A DNA stretch of 64,000 nt from Pelagicoccus sp. SDUM812005 (lineage in GTDB: Bacteria > Verrucomicrobiota > Verrucomicrobiia > Opitutales > Opitutaceae): NCBI RefSeq assembly GCF_031127875.1, contig NZ_JARXIA010000006.1:225498-289497 (forward strand), in the 5' to 3' direction. Each line of letters opens with the position of its first letter. The stretch's first letter is position 1. The translations under genes were made by a program, and so were the position numbers. The notes below the pieces were generated by a model. It saw only the letters and a list, made by a program, of their open reading frames with translations. It searched no databases and was not told the DNA's origin. Positions 1-8,256 of the stretch are shown piece by piece.

Positions 1-467
1 GTGCAGTAGTCGAGGATGACTTCCACGTCGGCCTTGGTCTGGCCGTAGGCGCTGATGGGGCGCAGGGGCATGGTTTCGTTGAAGGGCGGTTCCGCTTCTT
101 CGCCGAGCACGGTGCAGGAGGAGGAGAAGACGAACTTGTTGACGCCCGCCTCGCGCATGGACTTGAGGAGGGATATGGTCTTGGCGACGTTGTTCTCGTA
201 GTGCTTGAGGGGGTCCTGCATGGACTCGCCGACCTCGATGAAGGCGGCGAAGTGCATGACGATGTCGATGTCCTCGGACTTGAGGATTTCGATGACCTTG
301 GGGGAGTCGGCGAGGTCGACCTCGTGGAAGCTCACGCCCGCGGGGATGGATTCCTTGTGCCCCTTGACGAGGTTATCGAGGACGATGGGGGTATGCCCAG
401 CGACCTGCAGTTGACGCACGCAATGGCTTCCAATGTAGCCTGCACCTCCTACGACGAGTACGTTCAT
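1..467 (-). CDS. galE: UDP-glucose 4-epimerase, N-terminal part (cut by window edge)
   Basis: NAD-dependent extended SDR that interconverts UDP-glucose and UDP-galactose in the cytoplasm. About 155 residues are visible from the Met at 467. They show the Rossmann motif VVGGAGYIGSH, a dinucleotide-binding region with MHFAAFIEVGES, the catalytic SSSCTVLG stretch and the YGQTK (YxxxK) motif just before the window edge. The C-terminal substrate domain is missing only because the sequence ends. UDP-galactose from this enzyme would be the substrate of the UDP-galactopyranose mutase at 23.4-24.5 kb. GC-rich codon use matches the flanking chromosome rather than the AT-richer genes that start at 650. 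Very secure family call. Confidence 0.93.
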   Translation of the reverse strand, partial: MNVLVVGGAGYIGSHCVRQLQVAGHTPIVLDNLVKGHKESIPAGVSFHEVDLADSPKVIEILKSEDIDIVMHFAAFIEVGESMQDPLKHYENNVAKTISLLKSMREAGVNKFVFSSSCTVLGEEAEPPFNETMPLRPISAYGQTKADVEVILDYC

Positions 468-611
468 GAGGCGAGACGATGGGGAGTCGTGGCTCTAGAT
501 CGAGCGTAAACCTTTGGCTGACCTACTTTTGCAGGGGTGTGTAGGTTTTGGGGCGTGGGGGGAGCAGGAGGGCTCGGTGCCAAGGGATTCACTATCGTTG
601 GTTACGTGGAA

Positions 612-640
612 TTGACTCTTCATCGAGCATCTCCATTTAG
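612..640 (+). promoter_or_regulatory. Possible sigma-70-like promoter for the rightward arm
   Basis: TTGACT at 612-617 is followed 17 bases later by ATTTAG at 635-640, ten bases before the ATG of the SDR gene at 650. The -35 is good and the -10 is poor. Transcription would start almost at the ATG. This is a weak motif match only; the 182-bp gap after galE holds no other gene. Confidence 0.22.
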
Positions 641-649
641 GTCACGTAC

Positions 650-1390
650 ATGCGAAAACGCTTTGATAATCAGACGATTGTAGTCACGGGCGCTACCCGA
701 GGAATAGGGAAAGCGATCGCGGCGCAGCTTTTGAGGGAGGGTGCGACCGTGATAGGGACGGGTACTCGTCAAAGCAACGAGCGGGCAGAAGGGATTGGGG
801 AGCTGGAGGGAGTGCACTGGCACGATGTCGATTTGTCCTCCGTTCAGGAGGCTGAGTCGTTTTGCTCCTTTTTGGCGAAGCTTGAGCGTATCGACGCTTG
901 CATAAACAACGCTGGGATAAACCGCATTAAAGTCCTAGATGACATTACTGCGGCCGACTATGACGTGGTTCATTCGGTTAACCAAAGGGCGCCGTTTCTG
1001 ATTTGTCAGGCCGTTGCTGGGAGGATGCGAGCGTGTGGTGGGGGACGAATTCTCAACGTTGCATCCATTTGGAGTGAGGTGAGTAAGGCGCAACGCAGTC
1101 TTTACTCGGCGAGTAAGACCGCTTTGGTGGGCATGACCCGAGCTTTGTCCGCGGAATTGGGGAGTGATGGGATTCTCATCAATTCGCTTTCCCCGGGCTT
1201 CGTTCTGACGGACCTAACTCGGGAGTCTCTTTCTGAAGAGCAGATGTGTGAGTTGGCTGATCAGGTGCCCTTGAAGCGTTTGGCGACACCAGAGGAAATT
1301 GCGGAGGTGGCCTGTTTTTTGGTGAGTGATTCGAATCGGTATTTAACCGGTCAAAATATTATCGCGGATGGAGGGTTCACGATCGTATGA
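650..1390 (+). CDS. SDR-family oxidoreductase (FabG-like)
   Basis: Classical short-chain dehydrogenase of 246 aa, the usual length. It has the NAD(P) motif GATRGIG near residues 14-20, NNAG near residue 88, the catalytic Ser in NVASIW and the YSASK motif. It ends with the usual GQNIIADGGF tail. The family reduces ketones or oxidises alcohols on sugars, acyl-ACPs and cyclitols. The substrate cannot be read from sequence. Position is informative: it is first in the rightward arm, and its stop overlaps the cyclase start by 4 nt, so it probably acts on the same sugar or cyclitol. FabG of fatty-acid synthesis is an alternative but the context argues against it. Confidence 0.85.
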   Translation: MRKRFDNQTIVVTGATRGIGKAIAAQLLREGATVIGTGTRQSNERAEGIGELEGVHWHDVDLSSVQEAESFCSFLAKLERIDACINNAGINRIKVLDDITAADYDVVHSVNQRAPFLICQAVAGRMRACGGGRILNVASIWSEVSKAQRSLYSASKTALVGMTRALSAELGSDGILINSLSPGFVLTDLTRESLSEEQMCELADQVPLKRLATPEEIAEVACFLVSDSNRYLTGQNIIADGGFTIV

Positions 1391-2472
1391 ATGCAGCTGC
1401 GGGTGAATCCAACTTTTCGGTACGATCTTACTTGGGGGTGTACGAAGTACAGTTTGTGGATGACTTCGTTGCTAGCTTGCTTTCGCATTTGAAGGAAGGC
1501 GATGTCTTGTTAGTCGACCAGAACGTGGAGCGAATCTACAAGAATAGGATAGGAAGTTCATTCGACTCTCACAGGGTAATCCGTTTGGATCCAAAGGAAG
1601 AATTAAAAAGCTATGAGGGCGTAATGCCGATCATTTCACAGCTGATCGAAACTGGATTTAAGAAAAATAATCGATTGGTGGCGGTCGGAGGTGGAATAAC
1701 TCAAGATGTTACGGCTTTCATCTCCTCCATCATGTACAGAGGAGTAGACTGGGTCTTTGTTCCAACCAACCTCTTGTCTCAATGCGATAGCTGTATCGGG
1801 AGCAAAACATCTATCAATTTTGGAGACTATAAAAACCAGCTCGGAGGATTTTATCCTCCGAGACTGATCCTGCAAGATCCATCATTTCGGAAATCTTTGG
1901 ATGCGAGAGAGATCGCTTCGGGGGTAGGTGAGATGGCGCACTATTTTCTAATAGATGGGGAGGATTCTTTTGCAGCGTTAGAGGCTGGAGTTGTCGAAGC
2001 TTTAAAGGGAGGGCAAGTCGTTACGGAATTTGTGCGGCGTAGTCTCGAAATAAAACGGGATATGATCGAGGTCGATGAGTTCGACAAGGGGCCTCGCAAC
2101 GTCTTCAATTACGGCCACTCTTTCGGGCACGCAATTGAGGGGTACACACGGTATGCGATTCCTCATGGGATCGCGGTATCGTTTGGGATGGATATTGCGA
2201 ATTCGGTCTCCGTGGCACTTGGGCTGATGGATGCTAAAGTGCAGGAAAGGGTTTTTTCGGTCTTAAGCCAAATATGGCGTGGCGTGGACTTTCCTACGAT
2301 CGATCTGAATCGGTATGTAGAAAGTTTAAGAAAAGATAAAAAGAACATTGGTAGTAACGTGCGAGTTGTTTTGTCTCGAGGGATTGGAGACATGTTTCTC
2401 GAGCGAATTGAAATCGATAGTTTGTTCATGGATACGCTGGAAAAACGATTTTCTGTGTACCGGGAAAGTTGA
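1387..2472 (+). CDS. 3-dehydroquinate synthase-like sugar-phosphate cyclase
   Basis: 361 aa, AroB superfamily: NAD- and metal-dependent cyclisation of a sugar phosphate. Visible hallmarks are GGG at 101-103 with D107, MYRG at 117-119, PTNLLSQCDS around 126-135, K140, a metal-ligand Glu at 182 (GVGEMAHYF) and the NYGHSFGHAIE block with H244 and H248. H260 lies in PHGIA. Departures from shikimate-pathway AroB are clear: the Lys normally three residues after the Glu (AExIK) is His185, and HGE is HGI. With a cytidylyltransferase and a SIS isomerase next door, I infer a dedicated cyclitol or deoxy-sugar role rather than shikimate synthesis. The start overlaps the SDR stop by 4 nt. Confidence 0.82.
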   Translation: MNAAAGESNFSVRSYLGVYEVQFVDDFVASLLSHLKEGDVLLVDQNVERIYKNRIGSSFDSHRVIRLDPKEELKSYEGVMPIISQLIETGFKKNNRLVAVGGGITQDVTAFISSIMYRGVDWVFVPTNLLSQCDSCIGSKTSINFGDYKNQLGGFYPPRLILQDPSFRKSLDAREIASGVGEMAHYFLIDGEDSFAALEAGVVEALKGGQVVTEFVRRSLEIKRDMIEVDEFDKGPRNVFNYGHSFGHAIEGYTRYAIPHGIAVSFGMDIANSVSVALGLMDAKVQERVFSVLSQIWRGVDFPTIDLNRYVESLRKDKKNIGSNVRVVLSRGIGDMFLERIEIDSLFMDTLEKRFSVYRES

Positions 2473-2478
2473 AAAAGT

Positions 2479-3207
2479 ATGGATATCCAGAAGTTAGTTG
2501 TGCACATTCCTGCTCGGGCCGGCAGCAAGCGATTACGTTCGAAGAATCTCCGTCTGCTCCGAGGGAAGCCGATGATCTCCTATGCCATCGATTGCGCTTT
2601 GGCGAGTGGTCTTGCGGACGAGATCTATGTTAATACGGACTCTTCAGAACTTTCAGAGCTGGCTATCGAAAGCGGAGTAAAAGTTTATAAACGCGACCCG
2701 AGCCTTGCTGCTGATGATTCAACTGGAGACGATTTTACTGCAGATATCATTGAATCTCTACAATTGGATACTCTGATGATGATCAGCCCTGTTTGCCCTC
2801 TGGTAACGGTCGAGGATGTGACGAGGGCGATTGAATGTTATCGCAATGATTCTGCTGCGGATACGCTTATAACATGCACGGAGACTCAGATGCAGGCTGC
2901 GATGGAGGGAACGTTTGTGAACATCAAGCCCGGAGCTCCTCTCGCTCCAACGCAGGATAATCCGAAAATTCAGATTTGTAATTGGGCGGTTACTATTTGG
3001 AATGGGCCCACCTTTTTGAGGAATTACCGCAAGTTTAAAGGCGGGTATTGTGGAACGCGAAGGATTCTTCTTCCGATCGATCCGCTTCACTCTGTTAAGG
3101 TCAGCAATGAGGCGGACTTCAGGCTTGTTGAATCGTTGTTGAGGGTTTCCGAAGACTCGGGAGGGGAAGGCGAAGTGCGTTATTGGGGAGATTCTTCTAA
3201 TGCCTAA
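2479..3207 (+). CDS. Acylneuraminate cytidylyltransferase family protein
   Basis: 242 aa nucleotidyltransferase with the CMP-sugar synthetase signature IPARAGSKRLRSKNLR at residues 10-25, then GKPMISYAI and YVNTDSSELSELA. The family (NeuA, KdsB, PseF) transfers CMP from CTP to an acidic sugar; some members form CDP- or GDP-linked products on phosphorylated sugars. The segment around MMISPVCPLVTVEDV matches the usual QxTSPLR metal-binding region with substitutions. It lies 6 bp after the cyclase gene and is probably translated with it. It probably activates the product of the SDR/cyclase/SIS enzymes; the identity of that sugar is unknown. Confidence 0.85.
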   Translation: MDIQKLVVHIPARAGSKRLRSKNLRLLRGKPMISYAIDCALASGLADEIYVNTDSSELSELAIESGVKVYKRDPSLAADDSTGDDFTADIIESLQLDTLMMISPVCPLVTVEDVTRAIECYRNDSAADTLITCTETQMQAAMEGTFVNIKPGAPLAPTQDNPKIQICNWAVTIWNGPTFLRNYRKFKGGYCGTRRILLPIDPLHSVKVSNEADFRLVESLLRVSEDSGGEGEVRYWGDSSNA

Positions 3208-3269
3208 ACGTACTTGCGGAATGCCAGAAGAACGCGTTTCTTTGGATTAGCCGCCGAAGCAAGCCCTGT

Positions 3270-3857
3270 ATGTCGAATACCCAATACTACCAATCCTTTT
3301 GTAACACGCTGCGTCGTTCACTTGATGCTGTCGTGGTAAATGCTCGAGATGGACAAATGGTCGAAACTGAAGAAGCCTTCGAAATCGTTTGTCGTAAGGC
3401 TTTAGCGATTCGGGATGCCGGTCGAAATATGTATCTTTGTGGAAATGGGGCAAGTGCGGCATTTTCGAATCATATGGCTTTGGATTGGACGAAGGCGGGC
3501 GGGGTGCCGACGTTTTCCTTCAGCGACTCGGCCTTGTTGACTGCGATGGGTAACGATCTTGGCTACGAAAACGCGTTTAGCGCTCCCTTGAGTTGGTATG
3601 CAAAAAGTGGAGACCTGCTCGTGACTATTAGCTCTTCAGGGAATTCTCCTAATATCATCAAGACAATTGAGGTCGCTAGAAGTAAGGGAATGGAAGTCGT
3701 TACGTTTTCGGGGATGGGAGAAGGGAACAAGTCGCGTTCGATGGGGGATCTGAACTTCTACGTTCCATCTGAAACCTATGGAATCGCCGAATCAGCCCAC
3801 CAGGTTCTGCTGCACATCTGGTTGGATAAGTTTATTGGGATCGAGTACGGTTCGTAG
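3270..3857 (+). CDS. SIS-domain phosphosugar isomerase, GmhA-like
   Basis: 195 aa, the length of GmhA/DiaA-type phosphoheptose isomerases. The SIS fold is shown by MYLCGNGASAAFSNHMALDW, where the family has GNGGSAADAxH, and by LVTISSSGNSPNIIK (the phosphate-binding SGNS loop). GmhA converts sedoheptulose 7-phosphate to D-glycero-D-manno-heptose 7-phosphate in LPS and S-layer glycan synthesis. Sedoheptulose 7-phosphate is also the substrate of several sugar-phosphate cyclases, so the adjacent cyclase gene makes a C7 pathway plausible. Whether it makes heptose or only handles another phosphosugar cannot be decided here. Confidence 0.82.
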   Translation: MSNTQYYQSFCNTLRRSLDAVVVNARDGQMVETEEAFEIVCRKALAIRDAGRNMYLCGNGASAAFSNHMALDWTKAGGVPTFSFSDSALLTAMGNDLGYENAFSAPLSWYAKSGDLLVTISSSGNSPNIIKTIEVARSKGMEVVTFSGMGEGNKSRSMGDLNFYVPSETYGIAESAHQVLLHIWLDKFIGIEYGS

Positions 3858-3871
3858 CTAGAAAAGGAATT

Positions 3872-4678
3872 ATGAAGATCTGGAAAAACACGGGAACGCT
3901 TGACGCGTTTGTGCCTGAACTATCGCAGCAGTTCGTTGATCCGGCGGATGCCGAGGTTGCTGTTCTAGGGAGCAGGCCGGTCGATCTGGATTCCATGCCG
4001 CGTTTGAGGGGGATTTTCAAGTGCGGGGTAGGCACTGACAACGTACCTTTTGAAGAGTGTGCGCGGCGAGGCATCAAGGTTGGCCTTCCTTCCGAAGGAA
4101 CTGCGAGCGTTATCTTTGAGGAGACTGCATCGTTTGCTGTCTCTCTCATTTTCCGTATGCTGTATTCCAATGTCGGAGACTTGGATGCTTGGCGGAAAGA
4201 GACTCGTGTAGCAGCCCAGAAAAAGAATGTTTTGGTAGTCGGCTTGGGAAACATAGGAAGCCGAGTTGTCAAAAAGCTGGAACCGACTGTAAACGTGATT
4301 GGTTACGATTTGGCGATGTCGCCGCTTGATGTACTCGAAGAGTTAATCCCTAAGGCCGATGTCGTTACTTTGCATATACCCCTGGAGGAAGGAACTCGTG
4401 GTTTTTGGGGAACGAAGCATCTGGGTTTGATGAAAAGGGGGGCTGCCTTGGTCAATACGGCTCGTGGGCCTGTGGTAGATGAGGACGCCTTGTATGAGGC
4501 ATTGGGGCAGCATCGAATTCGAGCGGCGTTCGATGTGTTCTGGAAAGAGCCATATGAAGGGAAATTGAGAGAAATGTATCCAGACCCCTTTTACATGACT
4601 CCGCACGTCGCAAGTACATGCGTGGACTTTCTCGAAGGCTTAGCTGAGGATTACCGAGCTTTTGTGAAGCAATTCTAA
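3872..4678 (+). CDS. D-isomer-specific 2-hydroxyacid dehydrogenase (SerA-like)
   Basis: 268 aa, shorter than the roughly 310-330 aa of most relatives, because the N-terminal catalytic half is trimmed. The NAD-binding motif VVGLGNIGSRV is at about residues 119-129. The catalytic Arg (VNTARGPVVDEDAL), Glu (KEPYEG) and His (MTPHVAST) are all present. The family oxidises D-2-hydroxyacids to 2-keto acids, as SerA does on 3-phosphoglycerate. A good Shine-Dalgarno (AGGAAT) precedes the ATG. Within the arm it may oxidise or reduce a sugar-acid intermediate or make a C3 precursor; substrate unknown. Confidence 0.82.
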   Translation: MKIWKNTGTLDAFVPELSQQFVDPADAEVAVLGSRPVDLDSMPRLRGIFKCGVGTDNVPFEECARRGIKVGLPSEGTASVIFEETASFAVSLIFRMLYSNVGDLDAWRKETRVAAQKKNVLVVGLGNIGSRVVKKLEPTVNVIGYDLAMSPLDVLEELIPKADVVTLHIPLEEGTRGFWGTKHLGLMKRGAALVNTARGPVVDEDALYEALGQHRIRAAFDVFWKEPYEGKLREMYPDPFYMTPHVASTCVDFLEGLAEDYRAFVKQF

Positions 4679-4684
4679 CAAATT

Positions 4685-5671
4685 ATGCTCAAGGTAGGAA
4701 TTATAGGATACGGTAAGATGGGGCGAATTCGCCACAAGGCTCTTGTAGGTGACGGTAGGGCTGAGGTGGTCGCGATCTTTGACCCCGAGCCGATTGATGA
4801 CGCGCTGTGTGCTGTGGTCGATAGCGAGAATGAGATCTTGGAGAATCCGGAGATTGATGCAATTTTCGTCTGTGCTCCCAATTTTCGAATACCGGAATTA
4901 GCTAAGCGCGGCCTAAGGTCGGGAAAGCATGTCTTCGCGGAAAAACCACCGGGGTTCACTGCTGCCGATGTTGAAGGAGTTCGACTGGTAGAGGCGGAAT
5001 CGGAGGGGTTGAAGCTCATGTATGGTTTTAACCATCGCCACCACGCGAGTATCAAGAAAATGAAGTCACTCATCGAATCAGGGGAACTAGGTAAGATTCT
5101 TTGGATGCGTGGCCGTTATGGAAAGGAAGTAGATGACTCTTATTTCGAGACGTGGAGGGCGGACCCCAAGTTAGCAGGAGGTGGAATCATGTTGGACCAA
5201 GGCATTCACATGCTAGATCTTTTCATGTATTTTTGTGGGGGATTTGATGTCGTGCATGCTTTGGTTTCAAATCTATATTGGAAGATTGATGGAGGAGAGG
5301 ATAATGTTTTTGCAATCTTCAAGAATTCGGAGACAGGAGTGTGCGCATCACTCCATTCGACGATGACTCAATGGCGCTATTTGTTTTCATTGGAGATCTT
5401 TTTGGAGGGTGGGGCTTTGATACTGAACGGGCTAAAAACTTCATCAGGCGTTTATGGCGATGAGGATCTGGCGATTAAGCGTAATGATTCTGATGCCCAT
5501 GGAGGGTTCGCCCACGAGGAGCATATCGTATATCACACTGATGTTTCCTGGGCATCGGAGATAGGGCATTTTATTGATAGCATAGAAAAGCGTCAGCCTG
5601 TGCTTCAGGGGACGTCACTGGACGCTCTGAACCTCATGAAGATTATGGATCGGATTTACCAAGGAAGCTGA
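4685..5671 (+). CDS. Gfo/Idh/MocA-family oxidoreductase
   Basis: 328 aa, two-domain NAD(P)-dependent oxidoreductase. The N-terminal Rossmann motif GIIGYGKMGRIRH (residues 5-17) is followed by the EKPPG motif (family EKP, near residue 88) and a C-terminal alpha/beta domain with the conserved GGGIMLDQGIHMLDLF segment that carries the catalytic His. Members oxidise sugar or cyclitol hydroxyls such as myo-inositol and UDP-GlcNAcA. It starts 6 bp after the dehydrogenase stop. A cyclitol-specific role fits the neighbouring cyclase but is inference. Confidence 0.87.
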   Translation: MLKVGIIGYGKMGRIRHKALVGDGRAEVVAIFDPEPIDDALCAVVDSENEILENPEIDAIFVCAPNFRIPELAKRGLRSGKHVFAEKPPGFTAADVEGVRLVEAESEGLKLMYGFNHRHHASIKKMKSLIESGELGKILWMRGRYGKEVDDSYFETWRADPKLAGGGIMLDQGIHMLDLFMYFCGGFDVVHALVSNLYWKIDGGEDNVFAIFKNSETGVCASLHSTMTQWRYLFSLEIFLEGGALILNGLKTSSGVYGDEDLAIKRNDSDAHGGFAHEEHIVYHTDVSWASEIGHFIDSIEKRQPVLQGTSLDALNLMKIMDRIYQGS

Positions 5672-5695
5672 GTATTTAACACACGATTATCGAAA

Positions 5696-6649
5696 ATGAA
5701 GCAGTCGTACTTTGAGTTGCTGAAAGAGAACGAGATAGCCTTGAACTTGTCTTTGGTCGAGGAGTCGATGCTCGGGAAGAACCTCTTTATCTGGGGGCTT
5801 GAGCCTATTGCGTTTGTTCTAGCCGACTACGTGCGGGAAAAATACGGAATGAAGGTGGAGGCGTTTGTCGATTGGTCTGGTGAAAGAGTTGGGGGCCAGG
5901 AAGGAAAGACGCCCATTGTAAGTCCAGCAGAACTCAGAAAATCGAAGGTTGAGAGTGATTGCTACGTTCTAATTGGAGTCTATGCTTGGCGGAATGTGGG
6001 TTGTGTGTTGCTTAATATGGGCTTCTCGCATTTAGCGGAGTTTGCGGTGCCGTTCTGCAATTTCAGAAGCGATGTTCCGTTTTATGAAGGAGAAAAATTC
6101 GGGAATCTCCTGTTTGTAGGCCAGCGAACTAGCAATTTTGCAACTTTGAAGTCTGGTCTCGTTCCGTATCGGCTAGATGGATCGCCAATTCGGAAAATCG
6201 GCGCGTTTTGCTCTGTTGCTATGGGTGCTACGATCGTGCAGAACCATCCGACATACGCTTCTACAAGTAGTTACTTTTTCAATACTGATGATCGAGTTTT
6301 CGAGGAGCATTTTGGTGCATGCAATCCTGTGACGGAGGTTGGGAATGATGTATGGCTCGGACGGAATGCGGTCATTATGCCGGGAGTTCGGATCGGGAAC
6401 GGAGCAATTATTGGTTCTTCATCAGTCGTGACGAAAGATGTTCCGGATTACGCGATCGTCATGGGGAATCCAGGGCAAATCGTTAGTTTTCGATTTAGTC
6501 CTGAAGAGATTTTATTGCTTAACGAGACACAATGGTGGAATTGGCATTTGAGAAAAATAGACAAAAATAGGGAACTATTCCAATCGGATGATGTGACCCC
6601 CTTTTTCGATATGCTGAGAGAGGCACTGAATCGTGAAGAGTGCTACTAG
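5696..6649 (+). CDS. CatB-like hexapeptide acetyltransferase with N-terminal Rossmann-like domain
   Basis: 317 aa. The first 110 residues look like the nucleotide-binding-like domain that precedes many sugar acyltransferases (NLFIWGLEPIAFVLADYV, then VLIGVYAWRNVG). From about residue 125 a left-handed beta-helix follows, with hexapeptide rungs (VGNDVWLGRNAVIMPGVRIG, then GAIIGSSSVVTKDVP) and the CatB-type active-site His in IVQNHPTY. The closing NPGQIV segment is typical of xenobiotic/sugar O-acetyltransferases. It probably O- or N-acetylates the sugar built by this arm, using acetyl-CoA. Confidence 0.83.
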   Translation: MKQSYFELLKENEIALNLSLVEESMLGKNLFIWGLEPIAFVLADYVREKYGMKVEAFVDWSGERVGGQEGKTPIVSPAELRKSKVESDCYVLIGVYAWRNVGCVLLNMGFSHLAEFAVPFCNFRSDVPFYEGEKFGNLLFVGQRTSNFATLKSGLVPYRLDGSPIRKIGAFCSVAMGATIVQNHPTYASTSSYFFNTDDRVFEEHFGACNPVTEVGNDVWLGRNAVIMPGVRIGNGAIIGSSSVVTKDVPDYAIVMGNPGQIVSFRFSPEEILLLNETQWWNWHLRKIDKNRELFQSDDVTPFFDMLREALNREECY

Positions 6650-6652
6650 GCG

Positions 6653-8248
6653 ATGCTAACAGGTTCTAAATCGAGAAGTTGTCTTGTCCTATGCCATATC
6701 GCTAGTTGGTCGAGCATGCATGCTCTCGCTCTTGCCGATCGATTTCGTAGTGAAGGTGTAGAAGTCGAATTCATGGTGGCGTCAGCCGATCGAACCGATG
6801 CTGGAAGGGATTTGGCAGAGTTTGGCGCCTTAGTGGAGGGCTCAGGATTTGGTCGAGTTGTATCTACTCAAATTTACAATTCCAGCAGTGAACTGTACGG
6901 GTGGTTGATGGACTACGTGAACTCTCAGTTGGGTAGTGATAGAGATGTTGAGCGCTTCTACCTCCCTTGTAATGAGTTTAATAATTTTCATTCACCCAGC
7001 GTTGATGGAATAGTAGCTCTCGCACGTATTTTAGAGTTAAAAGGTGTTGAGCTGCACGCTTTTGATCATGGGCCAGGTGATTGGTTGTCTTCTTATGACG
7101 AGACACACTCGGACAGTCTCTCTTACGCTAAGATGATCACATTTTCCACAGTTCAAGTGTTTGACCCGAAGGGGTGGCTTGGGGATGGCCGTTGTACCGT
7201 TCTTGATTCGATCCATTGCTTGCATGCGATTCGAACTGTCGGAGAATTCGTTAAGGAAAGGGACTCACGTTTTTTTGATTCGCTCAGTGTGGAATCGGAT
7301 TCGATTTTTATCATCGGAGGTACTTATGACTATTCGATCGGGAGAAGTTGCTTTGAAGAATATATACGAATAATCAGGCAAGCAAAGAAGAACGGGATAA
7401 CCGTCTATTTTAAGCCTCACAAACACTATTATTTAGAAGGTGATCAAGGTGTTATAGCGGAACTCAAGAGGGAAGGAGCTATTCTCGTCGATGCTGTTTC
7501 CTGTGGAGCTGAAGTATTGATCGAATTGCTGAAGCCTATTGGGGTCGTTGGCGTTTGCTCAAGTGCCTTGCGACATAGCTGGCATCATCTTGGGGTTCCC
7601 GCCTTTACCGTTGTGACCGCAAGCCTCATGCAATCGTTGTTGGAGGGGGAGAGGGCGAATGCTGGATTAGCGATGAGTCTGAAGAGTGGGCGCTACCGAT
7701 TCTTAGAGATTATGATGAATGTCTGTAGTTTGCCTCATTGGGATGAACTGGATCTATCTTTGTGGACGAGAAGTCGAAAAACTGAATACGAAGAGGTACT
7801 TTCAATAGTGAAAGAGCGGTCTGCTTTGTATCGGACTCTTCTGCCGATGAGGGAAATGGTTTTTTCTAATTATTTGTCGAGATTGAGCCGGATTAAAGGA
7901 AACTGTGACGATTACTATCTTTACGCATTGGACTTGTGCTCAGAGAATAATTGCAGATTCGCTGTTTACGGAACAGGCGAGGGTGGGAGGGATGTGTTGA
8001 GACTCGCGAAAAATCTCGGAATGTCACCTGTCTATATGATCGATAGTAAGGCCAATGAGCCCTTTTCCGAAGTGTTTGGAGTTAAAGTGAGACCATTGGA
8101 TGCGGTGTCCGATGAGGAGTTGGGCAAGTTGGATGCTATTGTCGTCTCAAGCGTGACCTATTACAAGGAAATCGTCAGTAAGCTAAGACCTGTATGTGAA
8201 TCCGCAGCCATACGAATCATTCATTTCGGTGATCTGGTTCGCAGCTAA
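6653..8248 (+). CDS. Putative GT-B-like surface-glycan protein with C-terminal Rossmann-like domain
   Basis: 531 aa, not firmly recognised. The N-terminal 390 residues resemble a GT-B glycosyltransferase: an opening beta-alpha unit (CHIASWSSMHALALADRF), HAFDHGPGDWLSSY near residue 137, and YFKPHKHYY near residue 253, which recalls the (Y)KPHPRE motif of polysialyltransferase-type enzymes. The last 110 residues form a separate nucleotide-binding-like unit (FAVYGTGEGGRDVLRLAK, then DAIVVSSVTYYKEI) of the kind found at the N-terminus of sugar acyltransferases. It is the last gene of the rightward arm, and its stop lies 6 bp from the stop of the opposing arm. It could be the transferase that uses the CMP-activated residue; this is inference from motif and position. 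Confidence 0.5.
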   Translation: MLTGSKSRSCLVLCHIASWSSMHALALADRFRSEGVEVEFMVASADRTDAGRDLAEFGALVEGSGFGRVVSTQIYNSSSELYGWLMDYVNSQLGSDRDVERFYLPCNEFNNFHSPSVDGIVALARILELKGVELHAFDHGPGDWLSSYDETHSDSLSYAKMITFSTVQVFDPKGWLGDGRCTVLDSIHCLHAIRTVGEFVKERDSRFFDSLSVESDSIFIIGGTYDYSIGRSCFEEYIRIIRQAKKNGITVYFKPHKHYYLEGDQGVIAELKREGAILVDAVSCGAEVLIELLKPIGVVGVCSSALRHSWHHLGVPAFTVVTASLMQSLLEGERANAGLAMSLKSGRYRFLEIMMNVCSLPHWDELDLSLWTRSRKTEYEEVLSIVKERSALYRTLLPMREMVFSNYLSRLSRIKGNCDDYYLYALDLCSENNCRFAVYGTGEGGRDVLRLAKNLGMSPVYMIDSKANEPFSEVFGVKVRPLDAVSDEELGKLDAIVVSSVTYYKEIVSKLRPVCESAAIRIIHFGDLVRS

Positions 8249-8256
8249 ACTTAGCT
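8243..8256. repeat. Short palindrome at the junction of the two convergent arms
   Basis: AGCTAA and TTAGCT flank AC, a 14-bp near-palindrome that contains the stop of the rightward arm and the last base or so of the leftward stop. It is too short and lacks a T-run, so it is at best a weak bidirectional terminator. Confidence 0.35.
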
